DNA of 64,000 bases from assembly GCA_020845495.1 (NCBI GenBank), contig JADLFM010000166.1, forward strand, positions 1-64,000, read 5' to 3'. Each line of letters begins with the position of its first letter. Position 1 is the first letter of the stretch. This DNA is from Chloroflexota bacterium (lineage in GTDB: Bacteria; Chloroflexota; UBA6077; JACCZL01). Made by a program: the position numbers and the translations under genes. The notes beneath the pieces are model-generated. The model made no database searches and was not told the origin of the DNA. It saw nothing but the letters and a program-made list of their open reading frames with translations. This document shows positions 42,680-52,341 of this stretch, in pieces.

Positions 42680-44260
42680 ATGCCTGAGCCGTTCGCCATC
42701 GTCTCGGTCGAAGAGATGCGGGCACTGGAGCAGGCTGCCGTCGAGGCTGGCACTCCCGAGCACGTCCTCCAGGAGCGGGCAGGCCTCGCTGTGGCCGACG
42801 CCGTCGCGGCGCGGCTCAGGCCCGGTGAGCGGGCGCGCATCGTGGCGCTCGTCGGGGCTGGCAACAACGGCCGTGATGCTGTGGTGGCCGGGCGGCGGCT
42901 CGGCGCGCTCGGCCATACCGTCGCGCTCTGGTTCGGGCCGCGCCATGCCCTCACAGACCAGGAGCTGCGCGACCTCGCCGCTGAGGGGATTGCCTGTCAG
43001 ACTGCCGACGCCGAGGCGGGGTTTCGGGCGCTCTCGGCTGCACTGGCAGGCTGCCGCGTCGTCCTCGATGGCCTGCTTGGCGTGGGCAGTCACGGTCCGA
43101 TGCGGCCGGGGGTGGCCGAGATCGCGACCACGCTCAGCGCGGCTCGCGCGGCCTGCCCCGACCTCCTGGTCGTCGCTGTCGACGTGCCGAGCGGCATCGA
43201 TGCCGACACCGGCGCGGTGCCGGGGGCAGCCGTACGGGCTGACGTGACGGTGACGTTCGGCGCGGTCAAGGCAGGGCTGCTCCGCTTTCCTGCCGCGTCG
43301 CTGGTCGGAGAACTGGAGCCGCGCCCGATTGGCTTGCCGAGCGGCGCGAACGGCCACTATCGCGTCCACGTGCTCGATGAAGCCGTCGCCGCGTCGCTGG
43401 TGCCTGACCGGCCGATCGACGCCCACAAGTACCGCCTGGGACGGACCCTCGTGGTGGCCGGCTCGGACCAGTTCATCGGGGCCGCCTGCCTCACGGCATC
43501 AGCAGCCGCACGGGCAGGGTGCGGGCTTGTGGCAGTGGCGGCCTCACGCGTCGTCCAGCGCGTGCTGGCAGGCATGCTGCCCGAAGCCACCTACCCTCTG
43601 ATCCGTGATACAGACGGCGATCCTGAGCCGATGGCCGATCGTCTTGCAGACCTGTTACCAGCCCATCAATCACTCGTCGTCGGGCCGGGGCTCGGCCGCG
43701 CCGATACGACCGGCCGCTTCTTGCAGCGGCTGCTCACACGGAACATGGCCGCTCAGCGACCGGTCCCGTGTGCGATTGATGCCGATGCGCTGAACCTCCT
43801 GACCGGCTGGGAGCACTGGTGGCGGGAGATCGGGCCCGGCCACGTCCTCACCCCGCATGCCGGCGAGATGGCCGCGCTGCTCGGCGTGGATCGCCTGCCG
43901 GACGATGCCGCACCCTGGGACGTAGCGCGCGAGGCGGCCAGCGTGTGGCGACAGGTGGTCGTCCTCAAGGGACCGTTCACGACCGTCGCCACGCCATTCG
44001 GTGGCGCCTGGGTCTATCCGCACGCGAACCCGGCGCTGGCGACAGCGGGGACTGGCGACGTCCTGGCCGGGCTGCTAGGTGGGCTCATCGCGCAGCAGAT
44101 GGCGCCAGACGACGCGGCTCGACTCGCGGTCGTGGTGCACGCGATTGCAGCACGGCGCGTTCTCGCGCGGCGGGGAGGGCGCACGCTGCTGGCCTCGGAT
44201 CTGCTGCCGGAGATTCCGGCGGCGTTATCGGACCTTGCCGGCAGTTCGCCGTCCGTCTGA
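42680..44260 (+). CDS. nnr: Bifunctional NAD(P)H-hydrate epimerase / ADP-dependent dehydratase
   Basis: 526 aa, the normal length of the fused enzyme. The N-terminal YjeF_N half (about 1-210) has the NADPX-binding GAGNNGRDAVVAGRRL and DGLLGVGSHGPMRP. The C-terminal YjeF_C carbohydrate-kinase fold (about 230-526) has GCGLVAVAA, VVGPGLGR, DADALNLL, LTPHAGEMAALL and the catalytic GTGDVLAGLLGG. Together they repair damaged hydrated NAD(P)H. The canonical fusion order is epimerase first, as here. Both active sites look intact. The upstream spacing of 127 nt suggests its own promoter. Confidence 0.95.
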   Translation: MPEPFAIVSVEEMRALEQAAVEAGTPEHVLQERAGLAVADAVAARLRPGERARIVALVGAGNNGRDAVVAGRRLGALGHTVALWFGPRHALTDQELRDLAAEGIACQTADAEAGFRALSAALAGCRVVLDGLLGVGSHGPMRPGVAEIATTLSAARAACPDLLVVAVDVPSGIDADTGAVPGAAVRADVTVTFGAVKAGLLRFPAASLVGELEPRPIGLPSGANGHYRVHVLDEAVAASLVPDRPIDAHKYRLGRTLVVAGSDQFIGAACLTASAAARAGCGLVAVAASRVVQRVLAGMLPEATYPLIRDTDGDPEPMADRLADLLPAHQSLVVGPGLGRADTTGRFLQRLLTRNMAAQRPVPCAIDADALNLLTGWEHWWREIGPGHVLTPHAGEMAALLGVDRLPDDAAPWDVAREAASVWRQVVVLKGPFTTVATPFGGAWVYPHANPALATAGTGDVLAGLLGGLIAQQMAPDDAARLAVVVHAIAARRVLARRGGRTLLASDLLPEIPAALSDLAGSSPSV

Positions 44261-44360
44261 TTCAGCGTGGCCCAAGCGAGGGTCTTTTGACACCGTCACG
44301 CGAAATGCGTATACACCAGCACGCGCCGGTCGGGTGGGCCGCGCGCGGCTGGAGGCCGTG

Positions 44361-45254
44361 ATGAGGGTCAAGTTCTGGGGGACGCGCGGGTCGATCCCGT
44401 CACCTGGGCCGCGCACGATTCGCTACGGCGGTAACTGTGCGTGTGTCGAGATCCGCACCTCGGATGACGACCTGTTCATCATCGACGCCGGCACCGGCAT
44501 CCGCGAGCTTGGCCTATCCCTGGTTGCGCAGCAGCCCATCGACGCGCACATCCTGCTCAGCCATACCCACTGGGACCACATCTCGGGGTTTCCGTTCTTC
44601 CCGCCGGCCTTTGTCCCGGACAATCGTCTGACCATCTACGCGGCCCGCAACATCGACAAGCGCCTGGAAGACGTGATGGCCGGTCAGATGGAATACACCT
44701 ACTTCCCAGTCACCCTGAACGACCTCCCCGCCGACATCCGCTACCGCGAGCTACTGGAAGAGTCGTTCGCGGTCGCAGGCGCTCGGATCAGCACCCACTA
44801 CCTCAACCATACGTCGATCTGCATGGGCTATCGGATCGAGGCCGATGGGCGCAGCCTCGCCTACGTGAGCGATCACGAGCCGTATGGGCTCGCCCTCTTT
44901 GGAACCGATCCGCCGCCCGAGCGGATCGGCCGAGGGCTGCGCGATGGGGTCGTGCACGTGGGGGACCGCCGGCTCATCGAGTGGATCGCGGGCGCCGATC
45001 TGGTCATCCAGGATACCCAGTACATGCCCAACGAGTATCCCAAGAAGATCGGGTGGGGGCACGGCAGCGCCGACTACGTCACCGACGTCGCGTTGCTTGC
45101 AGGTGCGAAGCAGTTAGCGCTCTTCCACCACGATCCGCTGCACGACGACACGATGATCGACGAGATCGTCGCCTATTGTCAGAACCGGGTGACTGAGGCC
45201 GGCGGCACGCTAGAGGTGTTCGGCGCGGCCGAGGGCCAGGAGCTCGAGCTCTAG
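44361..45254 (+). CDS. MBL-fold metallohydrolase
   Basis: 297 aa; ATG 44361 behind GGAGG, and the sequence begins with MRVKFWGTRGSIPSPGP, a common opening of this RNase-Z/PqqB-like clade. HTHWDHISGF is the HxHxDH metal motif, GTGIRELG follows the first strand, and SDHEPYG and FHHDPLHDD give the later ligands. Relatives include phosphodiesterases cleaving cyclic or phosphonate substrates and CheY-linked MBL proteins. Its position about 190 nt before a stand-alone response regulator is worth noting because receiver/MBL pairs occur, but the two are not fused. Substrate unknown. Confidence 0.9.
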   Translation: MRVKFWGTRGSIPSPGPRTIRYGGNCACVEIRTSDDDLFIIDAGTGIRELGLSLVAQQPIDAHILLSHTHWDHISGFPFFPPAFVPDNRLTIYAARNIDKRLEDVMAGQMEYTYFPVTLNDLPADIRYRELLEESFAVAGARISTHYLNHTSICMGYRIEADGRSLAYVSDHEPYGLALFGTDPPPERIGRGLRDGVVHVGDRRLIEWIAGADLVIQDTQYMPNEYPKKIGWGHGSADYVTDVALLAGAKQLALFHHDPLHDDTMIDEIVAYCQNRVTEAGGTLEVFGAAEGQELEL

Positions 45255-45446
45255 GGCGCCGATTCTGCCGGCGCTTTCGAGTGACGGGCGATCTGGCACG
45301 GGCTGTGCCTTAGCGAGACCACGAGTAGACGAATCGACGAGGCGTCCCCGAACGAGGTGCCACAACGTTCCCCACGATGAGGTGCTGAGTGACGACGCAT
45401 CGGCGGCCCTACCCGTGACAGTGCCATCCGACTGTGACAGGAACCA

Positions 45447-45857
45447 GTGAGGATAGAGTTGGTGCGACGCCGACCTCGCATCCTGATTGCCGAGGACGAT
45501 CGAGCGCTCGTGGGTGCCTTGCGCGAAGCGTTCCAGGATGATTTCCGGGTCGAGATTGCGACGGATGGCCGTGAGGCCGTGCTGAAAGCGCGCCAACAGC
45601 GCCCTGACGCCGTCATCATGGATGCGCGGATGCCGGTCGTCGACGGCTACGCGGCCTGCCGTGAGCTTCGGCGAGACCCAAAGACCGCTGCTGTCCCGAT
45701 CATCCTGGTGACCGTAGACGGGGAGCCAGCCACCGCCAGCGCGGCATTCGATGCCGGAGCGACCGATTTTCTGCCGAAACCGTTCAGCGTTTCGCAGTTG
45801 CGTGCCCGTGCGGAGACCTGCCTGATGCGCCAGGCGTCGTCGGCGCTCGCCAACTAA
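45447..45857 (+). CDS. Stand-alone response regulator receiver domain
   Basis: 136 aa, consisting of one CheY-like domain. Asp17-Asp18 (IAEDDRA) form the Mg site, Asp59 (VIMDARMP) is the phospho-acceptor, Thr89 (ILVTVDGEP) the switch Thr and Lys111 (FLPKPFS) the conserved Lys. There is no output domain, so it should act through protein contacts. The start is GTG 45447 with AGGA 5 nt upstream; GTG 45462 is an alternative. No histidine kinase is nearby. Confidence 0.9.
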   Translation: MRIELVRRRPRILIAEDDRALVGALREAFQDDFRVEIATDGREAVLKARQQRPDAVIMDARMPVVDGYAACRELRRDPKTAAVPIILVTVDGEPATASAAFDAGATDFLPKPFSVSQLRARAETCLMRQASSALAN

Positions 45858-46139
45858 GACTCGTTCGCCGGCGGCCCGGGTGGTGGTTGCCACCTTCTCC
45901 AGACGAATCGGCCGCGCCCCCCCGCGAGTCGATGCGGTGTCGCGCCTCCCCGACATCATCTGGTTGATGTGTGGGTGCACGCGGGGCATGGACGGGTGAA
46001 ACGCAACTGCCGCGCCGCCGCACACCCACTCTTGCCAGGTGGGGCCAGGGTGAGGGCTCTCCCCCAGATCCTTACACCTCAGACTCGCCGCTTGACGCGG
46101 CGGGGTCGGTCTGCCAGCATTGCCAGCGGGAGGCAAGCG

Positions 46140-46928
46140 ATGCGCTTCGCGGCCAATCTCTCGTTGATGTTTCCGGAAGTCGATCAGCTCGCGCGGTTCA
46201 AGGCGGCCGCCGAGGCTGGCTTCACCCACGTCGAGATGCTGTTCCCGTTCCACTTCGATCTCGACGCGATCGAGCGGGAATTAAAGTCGAACGGGCAGAC
46301 GATGATCCTGTTCGACACCGACGCCGGCGATTTCGCCGGTGGCGAGCGCGGCTATCTGTGCGATCCCGCACAGAAAGAGCGGTTCCACCAGAGCGTCAAG
46401 GACGCCCTCGCGATCGCGCCACGGCTCGGGACGACGCTCCTGAATGCGCTGGCCGGCAAGATTCCACAGGGCGTCAGCGTCGACGAAGCTCGCAAGACGG
46501 TCGTCGAGAACCTGAAGCGAGCCGCCCCCCTCTGCGAAGACGCAGGCGTCACCCTGATGTCCGAGGGGCTGAACACGGTGCAGACCCCCGGCTACTTCCT
46601 CGACACCTCGAAGCTTGGGTTCGCAATCGTCGACGAGGTCGGTAGTCCGGCGGTCAAGTTCCAGTACGACATCTACCACATGCAGATCATGGAAGGGAAC
46701 CTGATCGACACGATCCGGAACAACGTCGACAAGATCGGGCATTTCCAGGTCGCCGATAACCCCGGTCGCCACGAGCCGGGCAGCGGGGAAATCAACTACG
46801 CGAATGTGCTGAAGGCCATCGACGAGTCCGGCTATAAGGGCTACGTCGCGCTGGAGTACGTACCGGCGGGCGAGACCGTGGCTGGATTGGACGCCTGGTT
46901 GCCGCGCGAGCGGCGCGGCAACCGCTGA
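46140..46928 (+). CDS. Hydroxypyruvate isomerase-like sugar isomerase (xylose-isomerase-like TIM barrel)
   Basis: 262 aa; ATG 46140 has GGGAGG 6 nt upstream. The opening MRFAANLSLMFPEVDQLARFKAAAEAGFTHVEMLFPF is the Hyi/OtnI signature. GERGYLCDPAQKERFHQSVKDALAIAPRLG, MSEGLN, FQYDIYHMQIMEGNLIDTI and FQVADNPGRHEPGSGEINY carry the metal-binding Glu, Asp, His and Glu. Members interconvert hydroxypyruvate and tartronate semialdehyde or 2-oxo-tetronates. Neighbours do not form a glyoxylate or tetronate operon here, so the true substrate is open. Confidence 0.92.
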   Translation: MRFAANLSLMFPEVDQLARFKAAAEAGFTHVEMLFPFHFDLDAIERELKSNGQTMILFDTDAGDFAGGERGYLCDPAQKERFHQSVKDALAIAPRLGTTLLNALAGKIPQGVSVDEARKTVVENLKRAAPLCEDAGVTLMSEGLNTVQTPGYFLDTSKLGFAIVDEVGSPAVKFQYDIYHMQIMEGNLIDTIRNNVDKIGHFQVADNPGRHEPGSGEINYANVLKAIDESGYKGYVALEYVPAGETVAGLDAWLPRERRGNR

Positions 46929-47170
46929 CCCTCGTCAACGCGCAGGCGGCGGGTGCCTGGACCCGCCGCCCGTCCCGCCACGCGTCCCTGCCCGAGGACG
47001 ACGAAAAACGGCGGTGACGTGGCGTTCAGTGGCCGCGAGCGCCTGGGATCGGTCCGCTCGGATTTCGTCCGACGGTGGAGTCGATGCGCTCGTCCTGTCT
47101 GGCCCGCTCCTTGCGGCCACTCGATGACGTTCCCTGGCACGAGTGCCGTTGGGCGAGGAGACGTGACGCG

Positions 47171-47476
47171 ATGCACCGCATGCTGGTGCTCTACCGCTGG
47201 CCCGCCGACCCCGAGCAGTTCAAGGACTACTTCGAAGCGATTCACGTCCCCCTCACCCAGAAATTGCCGGGCCTGCGCCGCTTCGTCTGGAGTTTCGACG
47301 TGCGAGCGCCGATCAGACCGGACTCGCCCTATTTCTGTGTCGCCGAACTCGAGTTCGTGGACGAAGCGGCGACGCTCGCGGCACTCGAGTCGCCACAGGG
47401 TGCAGCAGTTGCCGCGGATATCCAGAACTACGCCACCGCCGGCGTGACGCTCCTGCACTACTCGCTGCCTGGTTGA
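47171..47476 (+). CDS. EthD-family small dimeric alpha/beta-barrel protein
   Basis: 101 aa; GAGGAG lies 10 nt before ATG 47171. The fold is recognisable from MLVLYRWPADPEQFKDYFEAIHVPLTQKLPGLRRFVWSF, with the family HxPL-x-x-K motif, then CVAELEFVDEAATLAALESPQGAAVAADIQNYA. EthD proteins accompany ether-degrading P450s or act as small decarboxylases or isomerases in polyketide pathways, but lone copies are uncharacterised. No P450 is near. Confidence 0.87.
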   Translation: MHRMLVLYRWPADPEQFKDYFEAIHVPLTQKLPGLRRFVWSFDVRAPIRPDSPYFCVAELEFVDEAATLAALESPQGAAVAADIQNYATAGVTLLHYSLPG

Positions 47477-47555
47477 CCGGCCGAAAGCCCGATAGGGCGT
47501 GGCCGAGGGGCGGAGCGTAGGAGCGCTGCCCGAAGCCCCTGCCCGTACCCGCACG

Positions 47556-48929
47556 CTATCCGCGGTGTGCCAGGATCTCTCTGGCCGCGCGCAGACCGCT
47601 TTCGAGCGCACCGTTCATCGTCGCCTGCCAGCGGCTCGTGTGCTCGCCCGCGACGTGGAGTCGACCGATCGGCCGGGCCAGCAGATCGCCTGCCTGAGTG
47701 ACGCCACCGGGCGGGAAGTACGAGTACGCTCCAAGTGAGCCGGTCTCGGTGTCCCAGGAGGTCGAGACCGCGCGCTCGACCTCCTGGCGGCAGCCCGGGA
47801 ACAAGCATTCGAGCCAGACCAGGCAGCGTTCGGCGCGGCGCTCGTCTGACTCCTGAGCGAGTTCACGGGCGAGCCGCCCGGCCGTGTACACGGCCAGGAT
47901 ACCGCGTTCGCCCGGCTGGTTGGCCGTGGCATCGTAGGCGGTGAAGGGCGGGTCGTCGCAGAAGACACCGCCGACGCCCGTATCGCGCCAGAAGCGACGG
48001 CGGCACTGGAGTAGCACCTTGAGCACGCTGCCATAGTGCACGGCGTCCCAGGCGGCACGCTGCTCGACAGAAAGCTCGGGCACGATCCGTAGGTGCCGCG
48101 CTGCGGACAGAGGCAAGCAGAGCACCACGCGCTCGGCGCACATCTCGTGCTCGGCGCCATCGTGAGTATAGGTGACCGACACGTCGTCAGCGGCGTGGGC
48201 GATCCCGCTGACCGGGGCGCTCAGATGGATGCGCGGTCCAAGCTGGGCACTCATCGCACGAGGTAGGCGGTCCATCCCGCCGACTGCCCGCTCGCCCGGG
48301 CCATCGGGCGAACGCTCGATGATGCGCTCGTCGCGGGCAAGCTGGAGCAGCGAGAACTGCTCCGGTTCGATCCCGTAGTCCACGAGCCGCCAGACTCGCT
48401 CGTGCGCCCGCGCGACTGGCCCCAGGGGGAGGCCGTCGAGCCAGTTGCCCACCGATTCCGCGTCCAGGTCGGCCGCGTCGGGTCCACTCCAGGGCTGTCC
48501 GGGATCTGGGACGCGCCGGCCAAGCTCGCGGTTCATGCGTTCGATGCGCGCCGCGTCGGCTGCTTCGAGCGAACCAAACGCCCCCAACCCGTCGCCGCGT
48601 GCACGCCTGCCGGCCAGGTCGAAGAGGCGCCCGCTCCAGGGAATCGGGCTACGCTGAACCCTGAACCGATCCATGAACGCCTGGAGGATGGCGTGCCCCG
48701 GCGAAATGAACTCCCCGCCAGCCTCAGCAAAGAGATGGCCGTCGAATGGGTCGCGGAGGGTCTGGACCCGTCCGCCGGCGCGTGGCCTGGCCTCCAGCAC
48801 CTGAACGTCGATCCCAGCATCGGCCAGCGTCACGGCCGCTGCCAGCCCGGCCAACCCGGCGCCGATCACCACGACCTCAGCGTGCCTCGGGATCCTCGTA
48901 CTCGTGTTCTCAGACCGCGTGTCGGTCAT
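47556..48929 (-). CDS. FAD-dependent amine-oxidase-family flavoprotein
   Basis: 457 aa from ATG 48929 (a TTG at 48944 has no ribosome site). EVVVIGAGLAGLAAAVTLADAGIDVQVLEARPRAGGRVQT is the ADP-binding fold with the GG motif of the flavin monoamine oxidase clade. The C terminus GRLHVAGEHTSRWQATMNGALESGLRAAREI is the matching FAD-contact motif (normally AGEHT...G.M.GA..SG). In MAO-type enzymes a Lys near the C-terminal active site and an aromatic cage act on amines; substrate here is unknown. It is convergent with the EthD gene. No membrane anchor is seen. Confidence 0.88.
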   Translation of the reverse strand: MTDTRSENTSTRIPRHAEVVVIGAGLAGLAAAVTLADAGIDVQVLEARPRAGGRVQTLRDPFDGHLFAEAGGEFISPGHAILQAFMDRFRVQRSPIPWSGRLFDLAGRRARGDGLGAFGSLEAADAARIERMNRELGRRVPDPGQPWSGPDAADLDAESVGNWLDGLPLGPVARAHERVWRLVDYGIEPEQFSLLQLARDERIIERSPDGPGERAVGGMDRLPRAMSAQLGPRIHLSAPVSGIAHAADDVSVTYTHDGAEHEMCAERVVLCLPLSAARHLRIVPELSVEQRAAWDAVHYGSVLKVLLQCRRRFWRDTGVGGVFCDDPPFTAYDATANQPGERGILAVYTAGRLARELAQESDERRAERCLVWLECLFPGCRQEVERAVSTSWDTETGSLGAYSYFPPGGVTQAGDLLARPIGRLHVAGEHTSRWQATMNGALESGLRAAREILAHRG

Positions 48930-49078
48930 CGCTGATACGTCCAACCAGGGCAGCGGCCTGTTGGCCTGCGCTGCCCCGAGATGACCCGAGGTGACCCGAA
49001 AGCGGCCCAGTCATGCGCCCGGCGCAACCACTGGAGGCGACGTGCTGGCGCGCAGCGGACTGCTCGGCTCCGTGGCGA

Positions 49079-50356
49079 TCAGCGGGCAACGTAGGGAATG
49101 GTCTGCGGACCCTGGGGGAGTACCGCCAGACGAGCCGATGGGCCGGCACGGTCGAGGAGGCGCTCGGCGGCGCTGGCGATGTCCTCGCAGCGCTCCAGAT
49201 GCGCCCGCGCGATCTGCTCGTCGGTCAATCCATCGGTATGGAGGAGGATTGCCGCGCGGCGCTGGATCTGAGCCTGCACCTGCACCTGCCACTGGTCGTG
49301 CATCTGGAAGCCGTCGCTCGCGATCAGGTCGAGCAGCGCATCTGGAGTCCGGCCAAGCTCGAGGATGTCCTTGTAACTCCCGAATTCAGGCAGCCCGTCC
49401 GAGCACTCGGCAGCCGCTACAATCGTGCCGCCGTCGGCAACGATCTGGTTCGCTGCCGACATCCCCTTGACCGCTTGATACAGGTTGAGGTCGAGTGGAT
49501 AGCCGCTATTGGTGGTGATGACGACCTCGTAGGGCAGGTCGACGGCTTGCATCGCCGTGTCCTTCACAAAGGCGCAGCCGGCCCGATGCGCCGTGAACAG
49601 GTCGCCAGCAAAGACGGCGGTGATGCCGTGATCCTTGTTCAGCGTCACGTCAAGGGTGAAATCCGGCTTCACGACCGAGGCGATCTCGCGGATGGCGTCG
49701 TGCATCGGGTTGCCAACCGTGATACCCCAGATGGCGCGCGGATCGGCGATCATCTTCGGGCCGTGAAGATGGTGAACCGTCTCGATGGCGGCCAGCCCCG
49801 GCGCGATCATCTTGGGGCCGCCGGAGAAGCCGGCGAACAGATGCGGTTCGATGAAGCCGGTCAGAATCTTGACGTCTCGATCGAGAAAGTCGCGGTCGAT
49901 CCAGATCGGACCACCCGACGACGTGTCGCCAAGGCGGCGGTGCCGCGACAGGTCGAAGGCGTCGTGATTGACGACCCGGTAGCCGCGGGCAATCTCCGGC
50001 CCGAGCATCCGCTCCAGTTCGGCCGGGGTATTGGCACGGTGGGTGCCGGTGGCAATGAAGATGGTCACGTTGGCCGGATCGACGTGGTCGATCTCGGACA
50101 GGATGACGGGCAGGATGCGGCTTGTCGGGGTGGCGCGAGTCACGTCGCAGACCACGATGCCCACGGTCGCTCCAGCCGGCACCCGCTGGCGCAGCGACGC
50201 CGAGGCGTACGGCTCGCGCATGGCCTGACGGAGCGCGGCGGCCTCGTCGGGTACGGTCGGCAGGAAGCGCGGCTCGATCACCGTCGTCCGATCGGCCGGC
50301 AGATCGACCTTCAGGCCGGTCCGACCGTAGGCCAGCGTCACGCGCGTCGTCGTCAT
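49079..50356 (-). CDS. larA: LarA-family nickel-pincer lactate/2-hydroxyacid racemase
   Basis: 425 aa from ATG 50356, with GGAGG 8 nt upstream; the longer frame to 50575 overlaps the divergent ribokinase gene. Family motifs are CDVTRATPTSRI, IATGTHRANTPAE, NHDAFD, ILTGFIEPHLFAGFSGGPKMIAPGLA and TTNSGYPLDLNLYQAVKG. These include the His residues and the Lys that holds the nickel-pincer nucleotide. LarA enzymes racemise or epimerise 2-hydroxyacids. The cofactor genes larB, larC and larE are not in the window. Many homologues act on substrates other than lactate, so the gene name marks family only. Confidence 0.9.
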   Translation of the reverse strand: MTTTRVTLAYGRTGLKVDLPADRTTVIEPRFLPTVPDEAAALRQAMREPYASASLRQRVPAGATVGIVVCDVTRATPTSRILPVILSEIDHVDPANVTIFIATGTHRANTPAELERMLGPEIARGYRVVNHDAFDLSRHRRLGDTSSGGPIWIDRDFLDRDVKILTGFIEPHLFAGFSGGPKMIAPGLAAIETVHHLHGPKMIADPRAIWGITVGNPMHDAIREIASVVKPDFTLDVTLNKDHGITAVFAGDLFTAHRAGCAFVKDTAMQAVDLPYEVVITTNSGYPLDLNLYQAVKGMSAANQIVADGGTIVAAAECSDGLPEFGSYKDILELGRTPDALLDLIASDGFQMHDQWQVQVQAQIQRRAAILLHTDGLTDEQIARAHLERCEDIASAAERLLDRAGPSARLAVLPQGPQTIPYVAR

Positions 50357-50480
50357 CGAGTCATCCTCCATCATTCGCCCAGGAATTGTACCCCCGCCCC
50401 AATGGATTCCACCGGTGGCCTCCAAGGCGCCGGCTATAATCGCCGCCACACCAGATCGAGCCCCGATAGGAGGCGTTCGG

Positions 50481-51392
50481 ATGGCCGCACGGGTGACCGT
50501 GGTAGGAAGCATCAACCTGGACCTCGTCGTCACCGCCGAGCGTCTGCCCGAGCGCGGCGAAACGGTCCTTGGCACGGACCTTCAGCGGTTTGGGGGCGGC
50601 AAGGGCGCCAATCAAGCGCTCGCGGCGGCGCGGATGGGCGCGAGCGTCGCGCTGGTCGCTAAAGTCGGGACTGACGAGGCCGGCCGAATGCTGGTGGGCG
50701 AGTTGCTGCGTTCGGGTGTGGAGATCGGCCACATCGGCCGGGCCGAGGGACCGACCGGCACGGCGATCATCACCGTCGACCCGAGCGGCACCAACACGAT
50801 CGTGGTGGTGGCCGCCGCGAACATGCGGCTGACGCCGGACGACGTGCTGGCGGCGCGCGACGTCATCACAGGCAGCGACGCCGTCTTGCTCCAACTCGAA
50901 GTGCCAATGGAGACGGTCGTCATGACGGCACAGATCGCTCGCGAAGCGGGAGTGTCCGTGTTCCTGAACCCGAGCCCTGTCCGCGCCCTTCCGCACGAAG
51001 TGCTGGACGGGTTAGCGTACCTCGTGGTCAACGAGAGCGAGATCGAGGTGCTGACTCACGGCTCGGGACACCACACCGAACTCTTCGATAGGGGAGTTCG
51101 GGCCATCGTCCTGACGCTCGGGGAGCGGGGCGCCCGCTTCATCACGCCGGAGCAGGACGTGGACGTCGCTCCATTCCGAGTTCCAAGCGTCGATTCGACG
51201 GCGGCCGGTGACGCGTTCCTCGGCGCACTGGCCGCTACGCTGCCCGACCTCGGTATCAACGGTGCGCTGCAAGCGGCCTCGGCAGCCGGCGCGCTCGCCA
51301 CCACGCGTTGGGGCGCCCAGCCATCGCTCCCGACCCGCGACGAGGTACACGCTCTGCTCCTCACCCGCAACGTGCATCGCCGGCGCCGTTGA
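50481..51392 (+). CDS. PfkB-family sugar kinase, ribokinase-like
   Basis: 303 aa; ATG 50481 preceded by AGGAGG. VVGSINLDLVVTAERLPERGETVLGTDLQRFGGGKGANQALAAARMG is the ribokinase N-terminal signature with the sugar-binding NxD and GGKGANQ motifs. NPSPVRALP and VNESEIE follow, and the catalytic SVDSTAAGDAFLGAL contains the general base Asp after the AAG anion hole (usually GAG/AAG). Ribose is the most likely substrate; other nucleoside-sugars are possible. It is divergent from larA with only about 125 bp between starts, so they may share a control region. Confidence 0.92.
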   Translation: MAARVTVVGSINLDLVVTAERLPERGETVLGTDLQRFGGGKGANQALAAARMGASVALVAKVGTDEAGRMLVGELLRSGVEIGHIGRAEGPTGTAIITVDPSGTNTIVVVAAANMRLTPDDVLAARDVITGSDAVLLQLEVPMETVVMTAQIAREAGVSVFLNPSPVRALPHEVLDGLAYLVVNESEIEVLTHGSGHHTELFDRGVRAIVLTLGERGARFITPEQDVDVAPFRVPSVDSTAAGDAFLGALAATLPDLGINGALQAASAAGALATTRWGAQPSLPTRDEVHALLLTRNVHRRRR

Positions 51393-51524
51393 ATCTCTCG
51401 CGCCCGCAACGGCGACGGTGTTGCCCCCCATCCAACCTTCGTGCTGAAAGAGGGCCGCGTGCAGCGCGGGGGAGGTTACCTCGCAGGACCCTCACCCCGG
51501 CCGGCTGACAGGAGGTGGGGCAGG

Positions 51525-51932
51525 TTACGAGCGGTCGAGGGGGTACAGGCGGTCGACGGTAATAGCAAGCACGACCCGCCCATCGCGGACCATCGCCGCG
51601 TCGAACTCCTGCCAGTTGGGGTGCGGCCCGCCACGGATGCGCTCGTAGATGTGACGTAACTCTGGCAGCACATCCGTCTCGCGGACCGCGCAGGTACCCT
51701 CCACCACCAGGTAGTCGCTCCAGGTGTCGGCGACGATCGAGAGCGACGCTCGCGGATCGCGCAGCACATTGCGGGTCTTCGCGCGATCCCGGGTGACTGA
51801 GATCTTGATCAACCCGTCGTCGTCAAGGGTATAGACGACGTTCGACAACTGGGGTCGGCCGTCCCGCTTGATGGTGGCCAGGACAGCGCGGCTGTTTCGG
51901 CGAACAAACTCGAGCGCTTGCTCGTGGGTCAA
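51525..51932 (-). CDS. PNPOx-like split-barrel flavoprotein (F420- or FMN-type)
   Basis: 135 aa from TTG 51932, because GGGAGG is 8 nt upstream; GTG 51968 would add a tail unlike the family. LTHEQALEFVRRNSRAVLATIKRDGRPQLSNVVYTLDDDGLIKISVTRDRAKTRNVLRDPRASLSIV is the usual start of TIGR03618-type proteins that bind F420 or FMN. WSDYLVVEGTCAVRETDVL and the closing VVLAITVDRLYPLDRS complete the barrel. With the Ddn-like gene at 16.1 kb it hints at F420 use; substrate unknown. Confidence 0.87.
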   Translation of the reverse strand: MTHEQALEFVRRNSRAVLATIKRDGRPQLSNVVYTLDDDGLIKISVTRDRAKTRNVLRDPRASLSIVADTWSDYLVVEGTCAVRETDVLPELRHIYERIRGGPHPNWQEFDAAMVRDGRVVLAITVDRLYPLDRS

Positions 51933-52274
51933 GGCGATGCCCTCCCAACATTCGGGGTGACCGGGCACGGAGCGGTCACCCGCTGAAAGTGTGGTTCCTC
52001 TCCCGACAACACCGATCCGCTGCCCGGACTTCCCGAGAGCCCCAGGCTTACGGCGACGGCGGCCGATTTCGTGCGCCCAAGTGCCGGCGGCGTGCAGCCG
52101 CCTCGGCGCAACATCAGGGTGCGATCTACGCGGTCGTAGTCAGAGCGCCGGTGAGATTTATCCTGGAATCGGTGCAGGCTCGGCCAGCGGCGCGCAGGAG
52201 CATTCCGCGAACATCTGCCATGAGGACGTTCTCTGCACGGCTCGACCCTTGCGCGCGGGCCAGGCGCGGAGTAA

Positions 52275-52320
52275 GATTGGAGCGTCTCTCTTAGCCAATA
52301 CTAATACTCCCACATAGCAG
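52275..52320 (+). promoter_or_regulatory. Possible promoter/operator of the Fbp-type ABC operon
   Basis: An AT-rich island in GC-rich surroundings. TTGGAG (52277-52282) could be a -35, and AATACTAATACT, a tandem 6-mer just downstream, offers -10-like hexamers at 16-19 nt. A TTAGCC half-site recalls DtxR/IdeR boxes, but no full palindrome exists. Confidence 0.3.
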
Positions 52321-52341
52321 CGACTAACATCGAGGTTGACG

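Noticed and set aside
50357..50575. Extended N terminus of LarA
   Set aside because: The extension overlaps the divergent ribokinase gene and lacks any domain; the ATG at 50356 has a strong ribosome site and gives normal length.
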